13,595 nt of DNA from the NCBI GenBank assembly GCA_023128035.1, contig JAGMES010000113.1, positions 1 through 13,595 of the forward strand, written 5' to 3'. The notes under the pieces are model-generated. The model did not search any database, had not been told where the DNA came from, and saw only the letters and a list, made by a program, of their open reading frames with translations. Origin of the DNA: Halanaerobiales bacterium (GTDB lineage: Bacteria; Bacillota_F; Halanaerobiia; DY22613). The position numbers were made by a program, and so were the translations under genes. Positions 1-7,423 of the stretch are shown in pieces. Every line of letters begins with the position of its first letter. The stretch's first letter is position 1.

Positions 1-86
1 ATGACACACTTTATTATAAAACTATAGTTGCTTCTGCAGGTACTATTAAAGTGTCTTTGTATGATTTTATCAAAGTCCAAGCCTAG
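1..86 (+). CDS. C-terminal end of an upstream phage protein (partial)
   Basis: An open frame runs in from the left edge (first full codon at base 3) and stops at TAG 84-86, giving about 27 residues ending in ...LYDFIKVQA. No domain can be recognised in so short a piece. It lies 26 bases before the start of the cell-wall hydrolase gene, on the same strand, so it is probably the end of the preceding gene in the same late/structural transcription unit. The other two forward frames contain early stops, which supports this frame only weakly. Confidence 0.5.
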   Translation, partial: DTLYYKTIVASAGTIKVSLYDFIKVQA

Positions 87-112
87 TTTTTATGTTTAAA
101 CTGGAGAATATT

Positions 113-748
113 ATGAAGTTTTTTAAAAAGTTAATAGATATATCTATTTCTTTATTATCCAAAAAAGATAAAAGTATAGATAAATCTCTTAGAAAAACAG
201 AAAAATCTTTAAAAGATATAGAAAAAAAAGAAATTATAACTAAAAAAATAGTATCTAAATGAAATTTATCAAATGTTAAAAAATTTGTAAGAAACTTTGG
301 GAATTCAGCTATAAAAAGTGAAGTAAAAGAAGGATTACCCGCCATGGCTTTACTTGCCCAAGCTGCTTTAGAGACTGGTTGGGGTAATAAAATACTTAAA
401 GTAACTAAAGATAGTGGTGTTAAAGTAGATAGTAAAAATTTGTTTAATATAAAATGTAGTAAATCGTGGAAAGGTGTTTGTGGATATAAGACTGTACCTG
501 AGTATCTAAATAAACAATGGGTTCATAAGAAAGAGTATTTTAGAGTATATAGTAATTATGAAGAAAGTTTTAATGATTACGCTAATCTTATATTAAAAAA
601 TTCAAGATATGAAGTAGCTGTAATGTGTATAACAGATCCTAATAAGTATATAGATGAAATAGCAAGAGCTGGGTATGCTACTGATCCAGAGTATGCTAAT
701 AAGATTAAATCTATAATGGCAAAAAACTTTGAAGAAGTTCCGATTTAA
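113..748 (+). CDS. GH73 (FlgJ-type) N-acetylglucosaminidase, interrupted by an in-frame TGA
   Basis: This protein should cleave the glycan backbone of peptidoglycan and act as a phage lysin or virion-associated hydrolase. Conserved GH73 features are plain: LLAQAALETGWG with the catalytic Glu (residue 87 counting from base 113), NLFNIK, a YSNYEESFNDYANLI segment and GYATDPEYA (187-195). The frame opens at ATG 113 after a GGAG site (102-105), encodes a Lys-rich N-terminus, and then meets TGA at 260-262 (codon 50). After it the frame continues open into the first helix of the GH73 domain (LSNVKKFVRNF) with no ATG, GTG or TTG until ATG 344. Starting at 344 would remove that first helix, although a GAAGGA lies nearby. 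TGA is a normal stop elsewhere in the window, so this is a nonsense mutation, read-through, restart at 344, or an assembly error. Family assignment is firm; the status of the gene is not. Confidence 0.85.
260..262 (+). other. In-frame TGA inside the GH73 hydrolase gene
   Basis: The codon TGA lies between AAA and AAT in the frame that joins the ATG at 113 to the GH73 domain. It separates a 49-codon Lys-rich N-terminal segment from the catalytic domain. No overlapping restart ATG in this frame exists before 344. Confidence 0.8.
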
Positions 749-783
749 TTTTTTAAGTATAAATTCTGAGGAATCATTTATAA

Positions 784-1086
784 ATGGCAAAAATAATTCA
801 AAGAGATATAGATTTAAGACAAAATGCTATACAAAAAGCTGTTGCACACCCAGTTTCTTCTTTTCCAGCTAATGCTAGAGAAGGGCAAATGATATATCAT
901 ACTACTTTTAAAGCTTTTTTTATATGCAAAAATGATGTGGGGGATACTACCAGTAAGGGCCACTGGGGTGTTGGGAATGTTACAAAAGAGGATCTGTATC
1001 AAACAGACGGAGCAGATAGGTTACTTGTATCAAACGCTACTAATGGGTTTGATTTAACTGGAATTTTGGATACAGGCACCTTTTAA
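784..1086 (+). CDS. Small tail/appendage structural protein
   Basis: The 100-residue product resembles the short connector or base segments of phage fibres. The stretch FPANAREGQMIYHTTFKAFFIC followed by GHWG matches the common tail-fibre pattern 'P..P.eGQ.xY.t....yy....W' (residues about 28-61). The Gly/Asp/Thr-rich end LTGILDTGTF suggests a beta-structured C-terminus. A GAGGA sequence about ten bases before ATG 784 serves as ribosome binding site. It sits between the cell-wall hydrolase and the first fibre gene and is spaced 26 bases from the latter, so it probably belongs to the same adhesion module. No enzymatic motif is visible. Exact family unknown; virion role is inferred from the motif and context. 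Confidence 0.6.
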   Translation: MAKIIQRDIDLRQNAIQKAVAHPVSSFPANAREGQMIYHTTFKAFFICKNDVGDTTSKGHWGVGNVTKEDLYQTDGADRLLVSNATNGFDLTGILDTGTF

Positions 1087-1112
1087 TTAAAAATTTTTAA
1101 AGGAGAAATTTT

Positions 1113-2249
1113 ATGGCTATTCAAATTCAATTTAAAAGAGGTACTTTAGCTAATTTACCAGTTCTTGCAGCAGGTGAGTTTGCATATACTACTGATAGCA
1201 AACAAGTATATATTGGTGACGGTGCGAATAATCATCTTGTAGGGCGGTTTATTATACTTGATACTGAAGCAGAAGGGCGTACTTTGTATGAAACTAACGG
1301 TAATGCAGTGTATACTAAAGATACTGGTAAAACATTTTTATATCTTGGTTCAGGGACAGGTGAAGGTTGGCAACTTATAGGAGTTGCTGATTTAGAAGAT
1401 ATTGCTGGGGATCTTGATGATATTGCTGACGGAACTACATATGGTAAAGTTAAGAATACGGAGTTAAATTCAGGACAAGTAAAGCAAGTACGAGCAGTAA
1501 CTGGAGCAGCTAATGTAACTGGCGATAACATTAAAGACCATATTGATGATGCAGATAAACATAGAGAAATCAATGATAGTGGTACAGCAGTTACAGATTT
1601 ATGGTCTGGTAACAAAATTCAAAGTGAGTTAGACGCAATTGATTCAGGAATAGGTTCTTCTATCCATACACCGGTTCAAGATATAAATGCATTAAAAGCT
1701 ATAGATTCTGTAGCAACAGGTAATGAAGTATCTGACAAAATGTTAATCCATGTTGAAAATAATGGATTATTCAGGTTTGACCTTGAATCTTCAGCAGCCC
1801 CAGATGACGTAGATGTTGTACGCCCCACAGATAGAGGAGCTCTTAATGGTAGATGGATTAGAATGACTGATCCTACTAATAACCATAACAACTTGTCTAA
1901 TCTCGATGGTGGGGGTGGTGGTGAATATTACCATATGACCAGTGCTCAACATACATCAGCTACCAGAGAAGCTACTGCATCACAGAACGGGTTAATGAGT
2001 TCGGCTTATGCAAACAAGTTAGATGGTATATCTGCAGGTGCAGAAGTTAATCAGAGTATTACAGGAGATGAAGGTATAGTTGTAACTGGTACTACTGGGG
2101 ATGATGTAGAGATAGACGCTGACTGGGAAGCAAATGTAGCTAATATAATAGGCGTAAATGAGACGGCTGCTTCTGTGGGAACGAGTACAAAAGTTGCAAA
2201 ATCTGATCATAGACATTCGATTCTGGACTTAGATCTTGGCTCGTTCTAA
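1113..2249 (+). CDS. Tail fibre / receptor-binding protein 1
   Basis: A 378-residue fibre. The N-terminus (MAIQIQFKRGTLANLP, then AGEF, TTD and IGDG) is the widespread phage fibre attachment module seen in Mtd- and hyaluronidase-type fibres, where 'RRGT...L..GE.gy.tDt....iGDG' is the signature. The middle (about 75-260) is rich in Asp, Gly, Thr and Asn as in trimeric beta-helical shafts and contains a DDVDVVRPTDRGALNGRWIR segment. The C-terminal part carries KLDGISAGAEVNQ and SDHRH, both common in fibre tips. An AAAGGAG site lies just upstream of ATG 1113. The first 37 residues match those of the fibre encoded next at about 20 positions, so the two share an attachment site or arose by duplication. 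Function as receptor-binding or shaft fibre is inferred from family; the receptor is unknown. Confidence 0.85.
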   Translation: MAIQIQFKRGTLANLPVLAAGEFAYTTDSKQVYIGDGANNHLVGRFIILDTEAEGRTLYETNGNAVYTKDTGKTFLYLGSGTGEGWQLIGVADLEDIAGDLDDIADGTTYGKVKNTELNSGQVKQVRAVTGAANVTGDNIKDHIDDADKHREINDSGTAVTDLWSGNKIQSELDAIDSGIGSSIHTPVQDINALKAIDSVATGNEVSDKMLIHVENNGLFRFDLESSAAPDDVDVVRPTDRGALNGRWIRMTDPTNNHNNLSNLDGGGGGEYYHMTSAQHTSATREATASQNGLMSSAYANKLDGISAGAEVNQSITGDEGIVVTGTTGDDVEIDADWEANVANIIGVNETAASVGTSTKVAKSDHRHSILDLDLGSF

Positions 2250-2298
2250 ATTTGTTACTTTACTTACAAATATATTTCGTAATAAATAAACTTAATAT

Positions 2299-2327
2299 TT
2301 GACTAATTGTAATAAATATACTATAAT
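2299..2327 (+). promoter_or_regulatory. Sigma70-type promoter for the second tail fibre
   Basis: TTGACT at 2299-2304 and a perfect TATAAT at 2322-2327 are separated by exactly 17 bases. It lies in the 95-base gap between the two fibre genes, 17 bases before ATG 2345. A weak A/T hairpin (arms 2264-2270 and 2275-2282 with one bulged C) sits upstream and might mark the end of the preceding transcript; it has no T-tract. Confidence 0.65.
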
Positions 2328-2344
2328 ATTTAGAGAATTAATTT

Positions 2345-4024
2345 ATGGCTATTCAGTTTCAAATTAAAAGAGGTGTTATTGCAAATGTGCCCTCTATAGA
2401 AAGTGGGGAGTTTTATTTTGCAACAGACACTACTAAACTTCTTATAGGAGACGGGAGTACTGGTGGGGGGTATATAACTATAAACTTATTATCAGATGCT
2501 CATCACACTGACTTAACAGATGGTAATGATTGTGGGATACATAAACATGACGATATATATTATACTGAAACCGAATTAAATGCTGGGCAATTAGATAATA
2601 GGTATTACACAGAAACTGAAATAGATACTTTTGCGTTTGTTAAAGCTGATGGGTCCGTAGATTTATCAAGTAATTGGATAATTTCAGCTAATAGTATTAC
2701 ATTGACTGCTGGAACACTCACAGCAAGCACTATAACTGATGGAACATTTTCAGTAAATGGCGGCACAATTACGGGGGCTTCTATAAGTGCTAATCAAGTT
2801 AGTGCTGGGACACTAGATATAGGAGCAAATGCGTTTACAGTTAATAGTATAGAAATTGTTGGGGCAGATGGAGAAGTAAACAAAGCTGCTGTAGAAGATA
2901 GCGGTAATTGGGACACAGCATATACTCATTCACAAGACAATTCACAAGCACATACAGATTATTTAATTAATAATGGAGATGATATTACTTCAGGTAGTTT
3001 AACTCTTCAAGGTGGGACAGTTACATTAGGTACTACTACACAAATTGGGTATGTAGAAATATATGATGGGTCAGACCATAAAATTACTATAACAGCACCT
3101 ACTAATACTGGAGGATTGACTTCAGATTATACTTTATATCTACCTGAAGATGATGGTGTGTCTGGGGAAGCTTTAATTTCTGATGGAAATGGGGTTTTAA
3201 GTTGGAGTTCTAATTTGACTTGGGATGGAAGTTCCTTAAAAATAACAGCTAATTCTGATAGTATAGAGTTTACTCACGATGGTACAAATGCTATTTTTAC
3301 ATCTTCTGATGGTGGATTAACTCTCAAAAATAGTGAACTTATAGCAAATTATGAATTAACTATTGAAGCATCTGGTATTGGGTACCCTATTCTCAAAATG
3401 AAAAATGATAATTTCAATTTTGAGATGTTAAAAGCTAATTCATCTGATGGTACATTAAGGGTAATGCCTGAAGCTGGTGCTGATGTATCGGTTTTTGCTG
3501 AATCTGTATCAGGGGTTTGTAAAAAGTTTCAAATATATGGTTATCCAGGAAATGGGGGATCCCTTATACACACTGATTTTTACTTCGACCCATCAGGAGG
3601 CTCTACTGCTTCTTTTGTAATGGACACTCCGACTCAATGGTCATTTATGATTAATAGTGGTCCTGGTTTATATGTTACGGCAGGTATAGCTTGGTGCAAT
3701 ACGTTTGGATTTGCGTCTGATACAGATTGTTATTTGTATCTTGAAGGAGCTGATTCTATATATATGAAAGTGGGTAATGCTGATGTATTTGCTTGGAAAA
3801 GTGATGCTGTTTGGGCATTTAAAGTTTTCGGGGTGTATTACGATGCAACCCATTATATAACATTAGATGCTACTGTGCCTGATATCAAAATGAAGGGTAT
3901 AAAAGTTCTTGGAACGCAGCAACCTCATATTGCTGATGCTGATGGGACCTTACCCAGTGCCACTAGCAGAATAAATGCTATATTATCTGCAATGGAAACA
4001 CATGGACTTTTAGCATCGAGTTAA
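2345..4024 (+). CDS. Tail fibre / receptor-binding protein 2
   Basis: A 559-residue fibre. It opens with the same attachment module as its upstream neighbour (MAIQFQIKRG, then SGEF, ATD, IGDG; residues 1-37). Residues about 58-97 contain HKHDDIYYTETELN and a second RYYTETEID, a repeated fibre-shaft motif. Residues 100-200 hold Gly/Thr/Ser-rich short repeats (TLTAGTLTASTITDGTF), then beta-rich sequence with several aromatic segments toward the tip. The last 24 residues (around ATSRINAILSAMETHG, ending ASS) are a small helical tail that reappears at the end of the next gene. No clear Shine-Dalgarno site precedes ATG 2345; GAGAATTA is the best candidate. It has its own sigma70 promoter, so its level may be set independently of fibre 1. 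Structural role is well supported; receptor unknown. Confidence 0.85.
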   Translation: MAIQFQIKRGVIANVPSIESGEFYFATDTTKLLIGDGSTGGGYITINLLSDAHHTDLTDGNDCGIHKHDDIYYTETELNAGQLDNRYYTETEIDTFAFVKADGSVDLSSNWIISANSITLTAGTLTASTITDGTFSVNGGTITGASISANQVSAGTLDIGANAFTVNSIEIVGADGEVNKAAVEDSGNWDTAYTHSQDNSQAHTDYLINNGDDITSGSLTLQGGTVTLGTTTQIGYVEIYDGSDHKITITAPTNTGGLTSDYTLYLPEDDGVSGEALISDGNGVLSWSSNLTWDGSSLKITANSDSIEFTHDGTNAIFTSSDGGLTLKNSELIANYELTIEASGIGYPILKMKNDNFNFEMLKANSSDGTLRVMPEAGADVSVFAESVSGVCKKFQIYGYPGNGGSLIHTDFYFDPSGGSTASFVMDTPTQWSFMINSGPGLYVTAGIAWCNTFGFASDTDCYLYLEGADSIYMKVGNADVFAWKSDAVWAFKVFGVYYDATHYITLDATVPDIKMKGIKVLGTQQPHIADADGTLPSATSRINAILSAMETHGLLASS

Positions 4025-4027
4025 ATT

Positions 4028-4657
4028 ATGAGAAAAAGAATTTCACAAGAAACTAGAGAAAAGATGAGACAAGCAAAACTGGGTAAGTCCGGGAATACTT
4101 TAGGCAAGCATTGGAAAATTAAAAATACTTTAAAAATGAAAGGCAGAACTCCTTGGAATAAAGGTATCTCGATGTCTGAAGAAAGTAAACAAAAGATGAT
4201 TGCTAAAAGAAAAGGACAACCATCAAGTAGAAAGGGGATAATATTATCTGATGAATTGCGACAAAAATTAAGTGATGCCCATAAAGGACAAGTTGCTTGG
4301 AATAAAGGGAAAGAATGTCCCCAAATTAGTGGGGAAAATCATTGGAATTGGCAAGGTGGAAAAACTACTGGAACTAGGAAGAGAGTTAGCACTCTCAAAT
4401 GGAAACAATTAAGAGTTAAAATATATAAAAGAGATAACTGGACTTGTAGATTTTGTTTTAAACATTGCTATAATGATATTCAATGCCATCATATTGAACC
4501 AGGAAATAATGAAATGGATAAGTTAGTAACATTATGTAAATCTTGTCATTTCAAGGAACATCATAAATTAAGAAGACAATATTTAGCTGATATAACTACA
4601 AAATTTAACACTTTATTATCTCAATTAGAAACACATGGAATAAATGCCTCGTCATAA
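4028..4657 (+). CDS. NUMOD3-HNH homing endonuclease with a tail-fibre-like C-terminus
   Basis: A 209-residue free-standing DNA endonuclease. Residues 5-95 contain three NUMOD3-type DNA-binding repeats (SQETREKMRQAKLGK, SEESKQKMIAKRKG, SDELRQKLSDAHKG), each followed by W/R-x-KG elements. The HNH nuclease domain spans about 130-178 with Zn-binding C140/C143 and C170/C173, the catalytic-type QCHHI at 152-156 and a final H174/H178. Residues 186-209 are not nuclease sequence: they match the last 24 residues of the preceding fibre at 12 positions, including ETHG and the terminal ASS. The gene starts three bases after the fibre stop with no strong ribosome binding site, suggesting translational coupling. 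I infer that the nuclease invaded a fibre-type gene and took over its 3' end. Confidence 0.9.
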   Translation: MRKRISQETREKMRQAKLGKSGNTLGKHWKIKNTLKMKGRTPWNKGISMSEESKQKMIAKRKGQPSSRKGIILSDELRQKLSDAHKGQVAWNKGKECPQISGENHWNWQGGKTTGTRKRVSTLKWKQLRVKIYKRDNWTCRFCFKHCYNDIQCHHIEPGNNEMDKLVTLCKSCHFKEHHKLRRQYLADITTKFNTLLSQLETHGINASS

Positions 4658-4671
4658 AAAGGAGAAGAATT

Positions 4672-5016
4672 ATGGGTTTTAAAAAATCTTATACAGATGA
4701 AAATAACAATATGGTTATTTCAAACGCTTATCATAGAGTGAAAATTAATCATTTCAGTAGTGAAAATGTAAGTTTTGTTATAGAAATATATAACTCAAAA
4801 CAAGATAGGATAGATGGAAAAGTACCTATTAAAACATTAAATACAATGAGTGGTTTTCCGATAGGAAATGATTTTATTATTAAAAGTGGCGATGATAATT
4901 TTAGCACTTATTTTGTTACAAATGTGTTAAATGTACAAGATAAAAATTTGTTAAAATCTTGTTATCAATATTTGAAAGATAAAATAGATTATTATTCAAA
5001 TGCGGAGGAGGAATGA
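4672..5016 (+). CDS. Unknown small phage protein in the tail module
   Basis: The 114-residue product is not recognised. A strong AAAAGGAG ribosome binding site precedes ATG 4672. The first two thirds look beta-rich (SFVIEIYNSKQDRIDGK, FSTYFVTNVLNV) with little hydrophobic clustering and no signal peptide; the C-terminus (about 88-114) is helical and charged, ending in EEE. Its stop overlaps the start of the next gene by ATGA, so the two are translationally coupled. Position between fibre/HNH and other structural-type genes suggests a tail-associated or assembly protein, which is inference from neighbours only. Confidence 0.7.
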   Translation: MGFKKSYTDENNNMVISNAYHRVKINHFSSENVSFVIEIYNSKQDRIDGKVPIKTLNTMSGFPIGNDFIIKSGDDNFSTYFVTNVLNVQDKNLLKSCYQYLKDKIDYYSNAEEE

Positions 5017-5423
5017 TGAAATTAAAAAATGGTCAATTAAATTTAAAAGCAATTGAAGAGCTAAAAAACTTAAGTTCTTTAAATTTACCTATTAAAATAA
5101 GTTTTAAATTATCTAAAATTATTAAAGAAATAAGTTCTTTAACAAAAATAATTAATGAAGAAGAAAAAAAAATATTAGATAAATACGGGGAAAAAGATAA
5201 GAATGGTGAATTTGTTAAAGTGTTGGATAAAGATGGAAATATTAACCCAAATACTATAAAAATTAAAAAAAATGAAGTAGAAAATTGTAATAAAGATATG
5301 AATGAACTTAGGGAAATAGAAAATGAAATAGATATAGAAAAAATAAAAATAGAAGATTTAGGGGAAGATTTAAAAATTTCCCCTAATACCTTTTTATTAC
5401 TAGACTGGTTATTTGAGGGTTAA
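5013..5423 (+). CDS. Phage protein of the small 'MKLKNGQL' type (DUF1617-like), unknown function
   Basis: The 136-residue product starts MMKLKNGQLNLKAIEEL and continues LNLPIKISFKLSKIIKEI, then a helical Lys/Glu-rich stretch with ILDKYGEKDKNGEF, and ends IKIEDLGEDLKISP. This order is familiar from small proteins encoded beside phage tail genes, which I recall under DUF1617; that label is from memory and tentative. Residues about 40-110 are predicted mainly helical and could form coiled coils. A GGAGGAGG ribosome binding site lies just upstream within the previous gene, and the start overlaps that gene's TGA (ATGA, 5013-5016). No catalytic or metal-binding residues stand out. A tail chaperone or assembly role would be guesswork. 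Confidence 0.7.
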   Translation: MMKLKNGQLNLKAIEELKNLSSLNLPIKISFKLSKIIKEISSLTKIINEEEKKILDKYGEKDKNGEFVKVLDKDGNINPNTIKIKKNEVENCNKDMNELREIENEIDIEKIKIEDLGEDLKISPNTFLLLDWLFEG

Positions 5424-5425
5424 TT

Positions 5426-5653
5426 ATGGCAGCTCCATATATTTATGAGCCTTTTATATTTTCGCAATCCGTAAATGCATCCACATGGATAATATCTCAT
5501 AAATTTGGGAGACGGGTGAACTATCAAATATTTGATAACAATAATAATGATATTGACGCAGATTATATATATGTAGACGATAATTCTTTTCAATTAAAAT
5601 TTTATGAAAAAGGAGTATTAGTTAATAAAACTGGTAAAGTTATAGTTAGCTAA
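5426..5653 (+). CDS. Small beta-structured tail-associated protein
   Basis: The 75-residue product matches a recurring phage virion pattern: an S-x-x-TWIISHKFG segment (17-28), 'V.Y.IFD...N.I' and a DDNSFQLKFYEKG...GKV end, as in short domains of fibre, neck and baseplate proteins ('sWtI.Hnlg..p.v.v.D..g..i......d.n...i.F....sG.a.v'). No signal peptide or membrane segment is present. The start codon follows the previous stop by two bases, and GAGGG about six bases upstream can act as ribosome binding site. The next gene begins six bases downstream of its stop. Assignment to the virion is by motif resemblance and location; no precise function can be given. Confidence 0.65.
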   Translation: MAAPYIYEPFIFSQSVNASTWIISHKFGRRVNYQIFDNNNNDIDADYIYVDDNSFQLKFYEKGVLVNKTGKVIVS

Positions 5654-5659
5654 AAAATT

Positions 5660-6670
5660 ATGAATGCATACAGTAATATAGAATTTGTAGCTCAAACAAA
5701 CTTCCCTGCTTCAAAAGCTGGGGAGTTAGCTTCTGTCAAATACACAGTTTACGAATTAGATTCCACAGGGGCCCCTACGGTTTATATAGCCCAAACTAAT
5801 GATGATGTTATGGAAACTGAAGATGGGGCGTACCAGATTAATCTTACATTACCTAAAGGAAAGTATTCAATAAATTGGGAAATAACTGGTACGCCTTATG
5901 TAAGTAACGAAGATATAAATGTACTCGAAGATATTTGGTCTAAAATTGATAGTCAGACTACACTACTTCAAGGAGCTTACACAGGTGTAGGGTATGGGTC
6001 AAGATATGGTGTAGAAGTAGACATTTCTGTACCTTTACAGTTTCAGTTTCTTAAAAACAATATAAAATTTACACCTTATCAAGTAACTAAAGTAGAGGTT
6101 TATAGTACATTAGATGACGCAAAAGCTAATACAAATATAGTAGAAACTATTATAAGCATAAGTGGGCCTGCTGTTACTTTAGAAACAGGGTTATATGCTT
6201 ATACAGCTTCGTCTTTTACTGTACAGGGGACTAAATACGATAAAGTATATGTGATACCTGTTCAAGGAGACGTAGCACAAAGTTATATATTACCATTTTA
6301 TATTACAGCAGATATTGGATCAGCTGGTCAACCAAGTACACATATAACTAAAATGATTTATTTAAATTTATTTGATGTAATAGATAACCCAGCAGAAGAT
6401 ACTAAAGTTTATGTAAAACTTAACAAACAATATGCATGGTATGATAAAGATATAATCACTGAAGAAATAGAAACTTTTAAAGCTGATGCTACAGGTAAAA
6501 TTGTAATGGAATTAATTGAAACAGATACTCTTACAGAAGATCCTTCAGTACCTGATGGAGAAGAAATTTATTATGAATTTAATGTAGATAATAGATATTT
6601 TTCTAATAGAAAAGTACCTCGATCGATAGTAACTGAAGCGGATTTCAAAGATTTACCCGAAGTGACCTAA
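5660..6670 (+). CDS. Beta-rich phage structural protein (possible baseplate/fibre component)
   Basis: The 336-residue product is rich in Thr, Val, Tyr and Asp with many alternating hydrophobic stretches, typical of Ig-like or beta-sandwich virion proteins. Residues 1-90 (KAGELASVKYTVYELDSTG, GAYQINLTLPKGKYSINWEI) resemble the strand pattern of bacterial Ig/BppU-like domains; a short linker (about 95-115, Gly/Tyr-rich) leads to a second beta region and a third (about 230-336) with NLFDVIDNPAEDTKVYVKLN. No signal peptide or membrane segment is seen. No good ribosome binding site precedes ATG 5660, six bases after the upstream stop, so coupling is likely. The next gene begins directly after its stop. 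Exact family unrecognised; a structural role is inferred. Confidence 0.7.
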   Translation: MNAYSNIEFVAQTNFPASKAGELASVKYTVYELDSTGAPTVYIAQTNDDVMETEDGAYQINLTLPKGKYSINWEITGTPYVSNEDINVLEDIWSKIDSQTTLLQGAYTGVGYGSRYGVEVDISVPLQFQFLKNNIKFTPYQVTKVEVYSTLDDAKANTNIVETIISISGPAVTLETGLYAYTASSFTVQGTKYDKVYVIPVQGDVAQSYILPFYITADIGSAGQPSTHITKMIYLNLFDVIDNPAEDTKVYVKLNKQYAWYDKDIITEEIETFKADATGKIVMELIETDTLTEDPSVPDGEEIYYEFNVDNRYFSNRKVPRSIVTEADFKDLPEVT

Positions 6671-6916
6671 ATGTTTAAAGATATAATTCTGGAGTTAATT
6701 TTCAAAGAATTTGGACTATGTGCAACAGAATTAATGCAGTTGCATGATAAACAATTAGAAGAGATAGAGAATGTACCTAAATTGTGTGAAACTCTTCTGA
6801 ACCAAATAGTTTTAGATGAAATAAAATCAGTTCATGTAAGTAAGATTAAAGCTAAGAAAATTTTAAAATTTGTAAAAAACTATTATTTAACGAACGGAGA
6901 CTATAATGAATTTTAA
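6671..6916 (+). CDS. Unknown small helical protein
   Basis: The 81-residue product is not recognised. It is predicted almost wholly helical (ELIFKEFGLCATELMQLHDKQLEEI, then KIKAKKILKFVKNYY) and has no signal peptide, membrane segment or metal motif. Its ATG follows directly on the previous gene's TAA with no intervening base, and its 3' end overlaps the next gene by 11 bases, so it is clearly embedded in the operon. Lack of a strong ribosome binding site suggests coupling to the upstream gene. Confidence 0.65.
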   Translation: MFKDIILELIFKEFGLCATELMQLHDKQLEEIENVPKLCETLLNQIVLDEIKSVHVSKIKAKKILKFVKNYYLTNGDYNEF

Positions 6917-7202
6917 TCCATTAAATAAAGTTTTTGTGATGAAAGCAAGGACAGGGACAAAACTAGTCATTATAAATTATATAATAACTATAGGACTTAT
7001 AATATTTTTAATCATAGGTTTACCTTTTTTAGCAATTAAATGGAATATTTTTGTAACAGTTATTGAAAAAATGAATATATCTAATATAATTATAGCATTA
7101 CTTGGTCAATCTGGTCTTTCAACTATCGCTAATGAGATTAGAAAGGCTATTGAAAATAGGACTAAAAAATTAAATAATGGAGAGAACAATGGAATTAATT
7201 AA
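6906..7202 (+). CDS. Small membrane protein (holin-like size, function unknown)
   Basis: The 98-residue product has one strong membrane segment at about 20-44 (VIINYIITIGLIIFLIIGLP) and a second moderately hydrophobic segment at about 46-66 (NIFVTVIEKMNISNIIIALLG). A charged C-terminal helix (ANEIRKAIENRTKK) follows. ATG 6906 is preceded by a GGAG site inside the end of the previous gene. Size, hairpin-like membrane topology and basic tail would suit a holin, and a cell-wall hydrolase gene is in the same window, but that is far away at the left end. No holin family signature is recognised, so a generic inner-membrane protein is equally possible. Confidence 0.65.
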   Translation: MNFNPLNKVFVMKARTGTKLVIINYIITIGLIIFLIIGLPFLAIKWNIFVTVIEKMNISNIIIALLGQSGLSTIANEIRKAIENRTKKLNNGENNGIN

Positions 7203-7368
7203 TCCTGTAAAATCATTTAAGCAGAAACAAGGTGATAAGTTTGTTATTGAATTAAGGTTTGGGAAACTAACTATTCTTGAAATTTCTTACGATCATTCAT
7301 TAAGAAATTTTAGAATTGAGTTATTTAATGTGGCTATTGTGAATAGCAAAAAAGTAGAAAAAAAGTAA
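7189..7368 (+). CDS. Unknown small protein
   Basis: The 59-residue product (MELINPVKSFKQKQGDKF...) is not recognised. It looks like a small beta/alpha protein with basic ends and no membrane segment. An in-frame ATG at 7177 would add four residues, but GGAGAG at 7179-7184 is spaced correctly for ATG 7189, so I prefer that start. The 5' end overlaps the membrane protein gene by 14 bases. It is the last gene before the consensus promoter at 7385 and therefore probably the end of the structural transcription unit; no intrinsic terminator follows it, only a short A/T palindrome around AAAGCTTT. Confidence 0.6.
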   Translation: MELINPVKSFKQKQGDKFVIELRFGKLTILEISYDHSLRNFRIELFNVAIVNSKKVEKK

Positions 7369-7384
7369 AAAAGCTTTAATTTGC

Positions 7385-7413
7385 TTGACATTATAGTCTA
7401 TATATGCTATAAT
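7385..7413 (+). promoter_or_regulatory. Consensus extended -10 sigma70 promoter for the replication unit
   Basis: TTGACA at 7385-7390, 17-base spacer, TG at 7405-7406 and TATAAT at 7408-7413 form a full consensus promoter with an extended -10. Expected transcription start is near 7420, only a few bases before ATG 7424. The left part CTTGACATTAT is identical to that of the promoter at 12551. Confidence 0.88.
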
Positions 7414-7423
7414 ATCCCTATAA

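Noticed and set aside
260..262. TGA read as tryptophan (genetic code 4) throughout the phage
   Set aside because: Several genes end in TGA with ATGA overlaps (5014-5016, 8171-8173, 8919-8921, 10074-10076), and Trp is encoded by TGG in many places, so the standard code fits better.
70..345. Minus-strand 91-codon ORF opposite the GH73 N-terminal region
   Set aside because: It is a composition shadow rich in Phe/Leu/Ser/Ile opposite a Lys-rich frame, with no ribosome binding site or motif.
1232..1615. Minus-strand 127-codon ORF inside fibre 1
   Set aside because: It lies wholly within a well-supported fibre gene, has no motif, and every supported gene in the window is on the + strand.
7369..7384. 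Intrinsic terminator after the structural unit
   Set aside because: Only a short AAAGCTTT palindrome is present with no G/C stem and no adequate T-tract.
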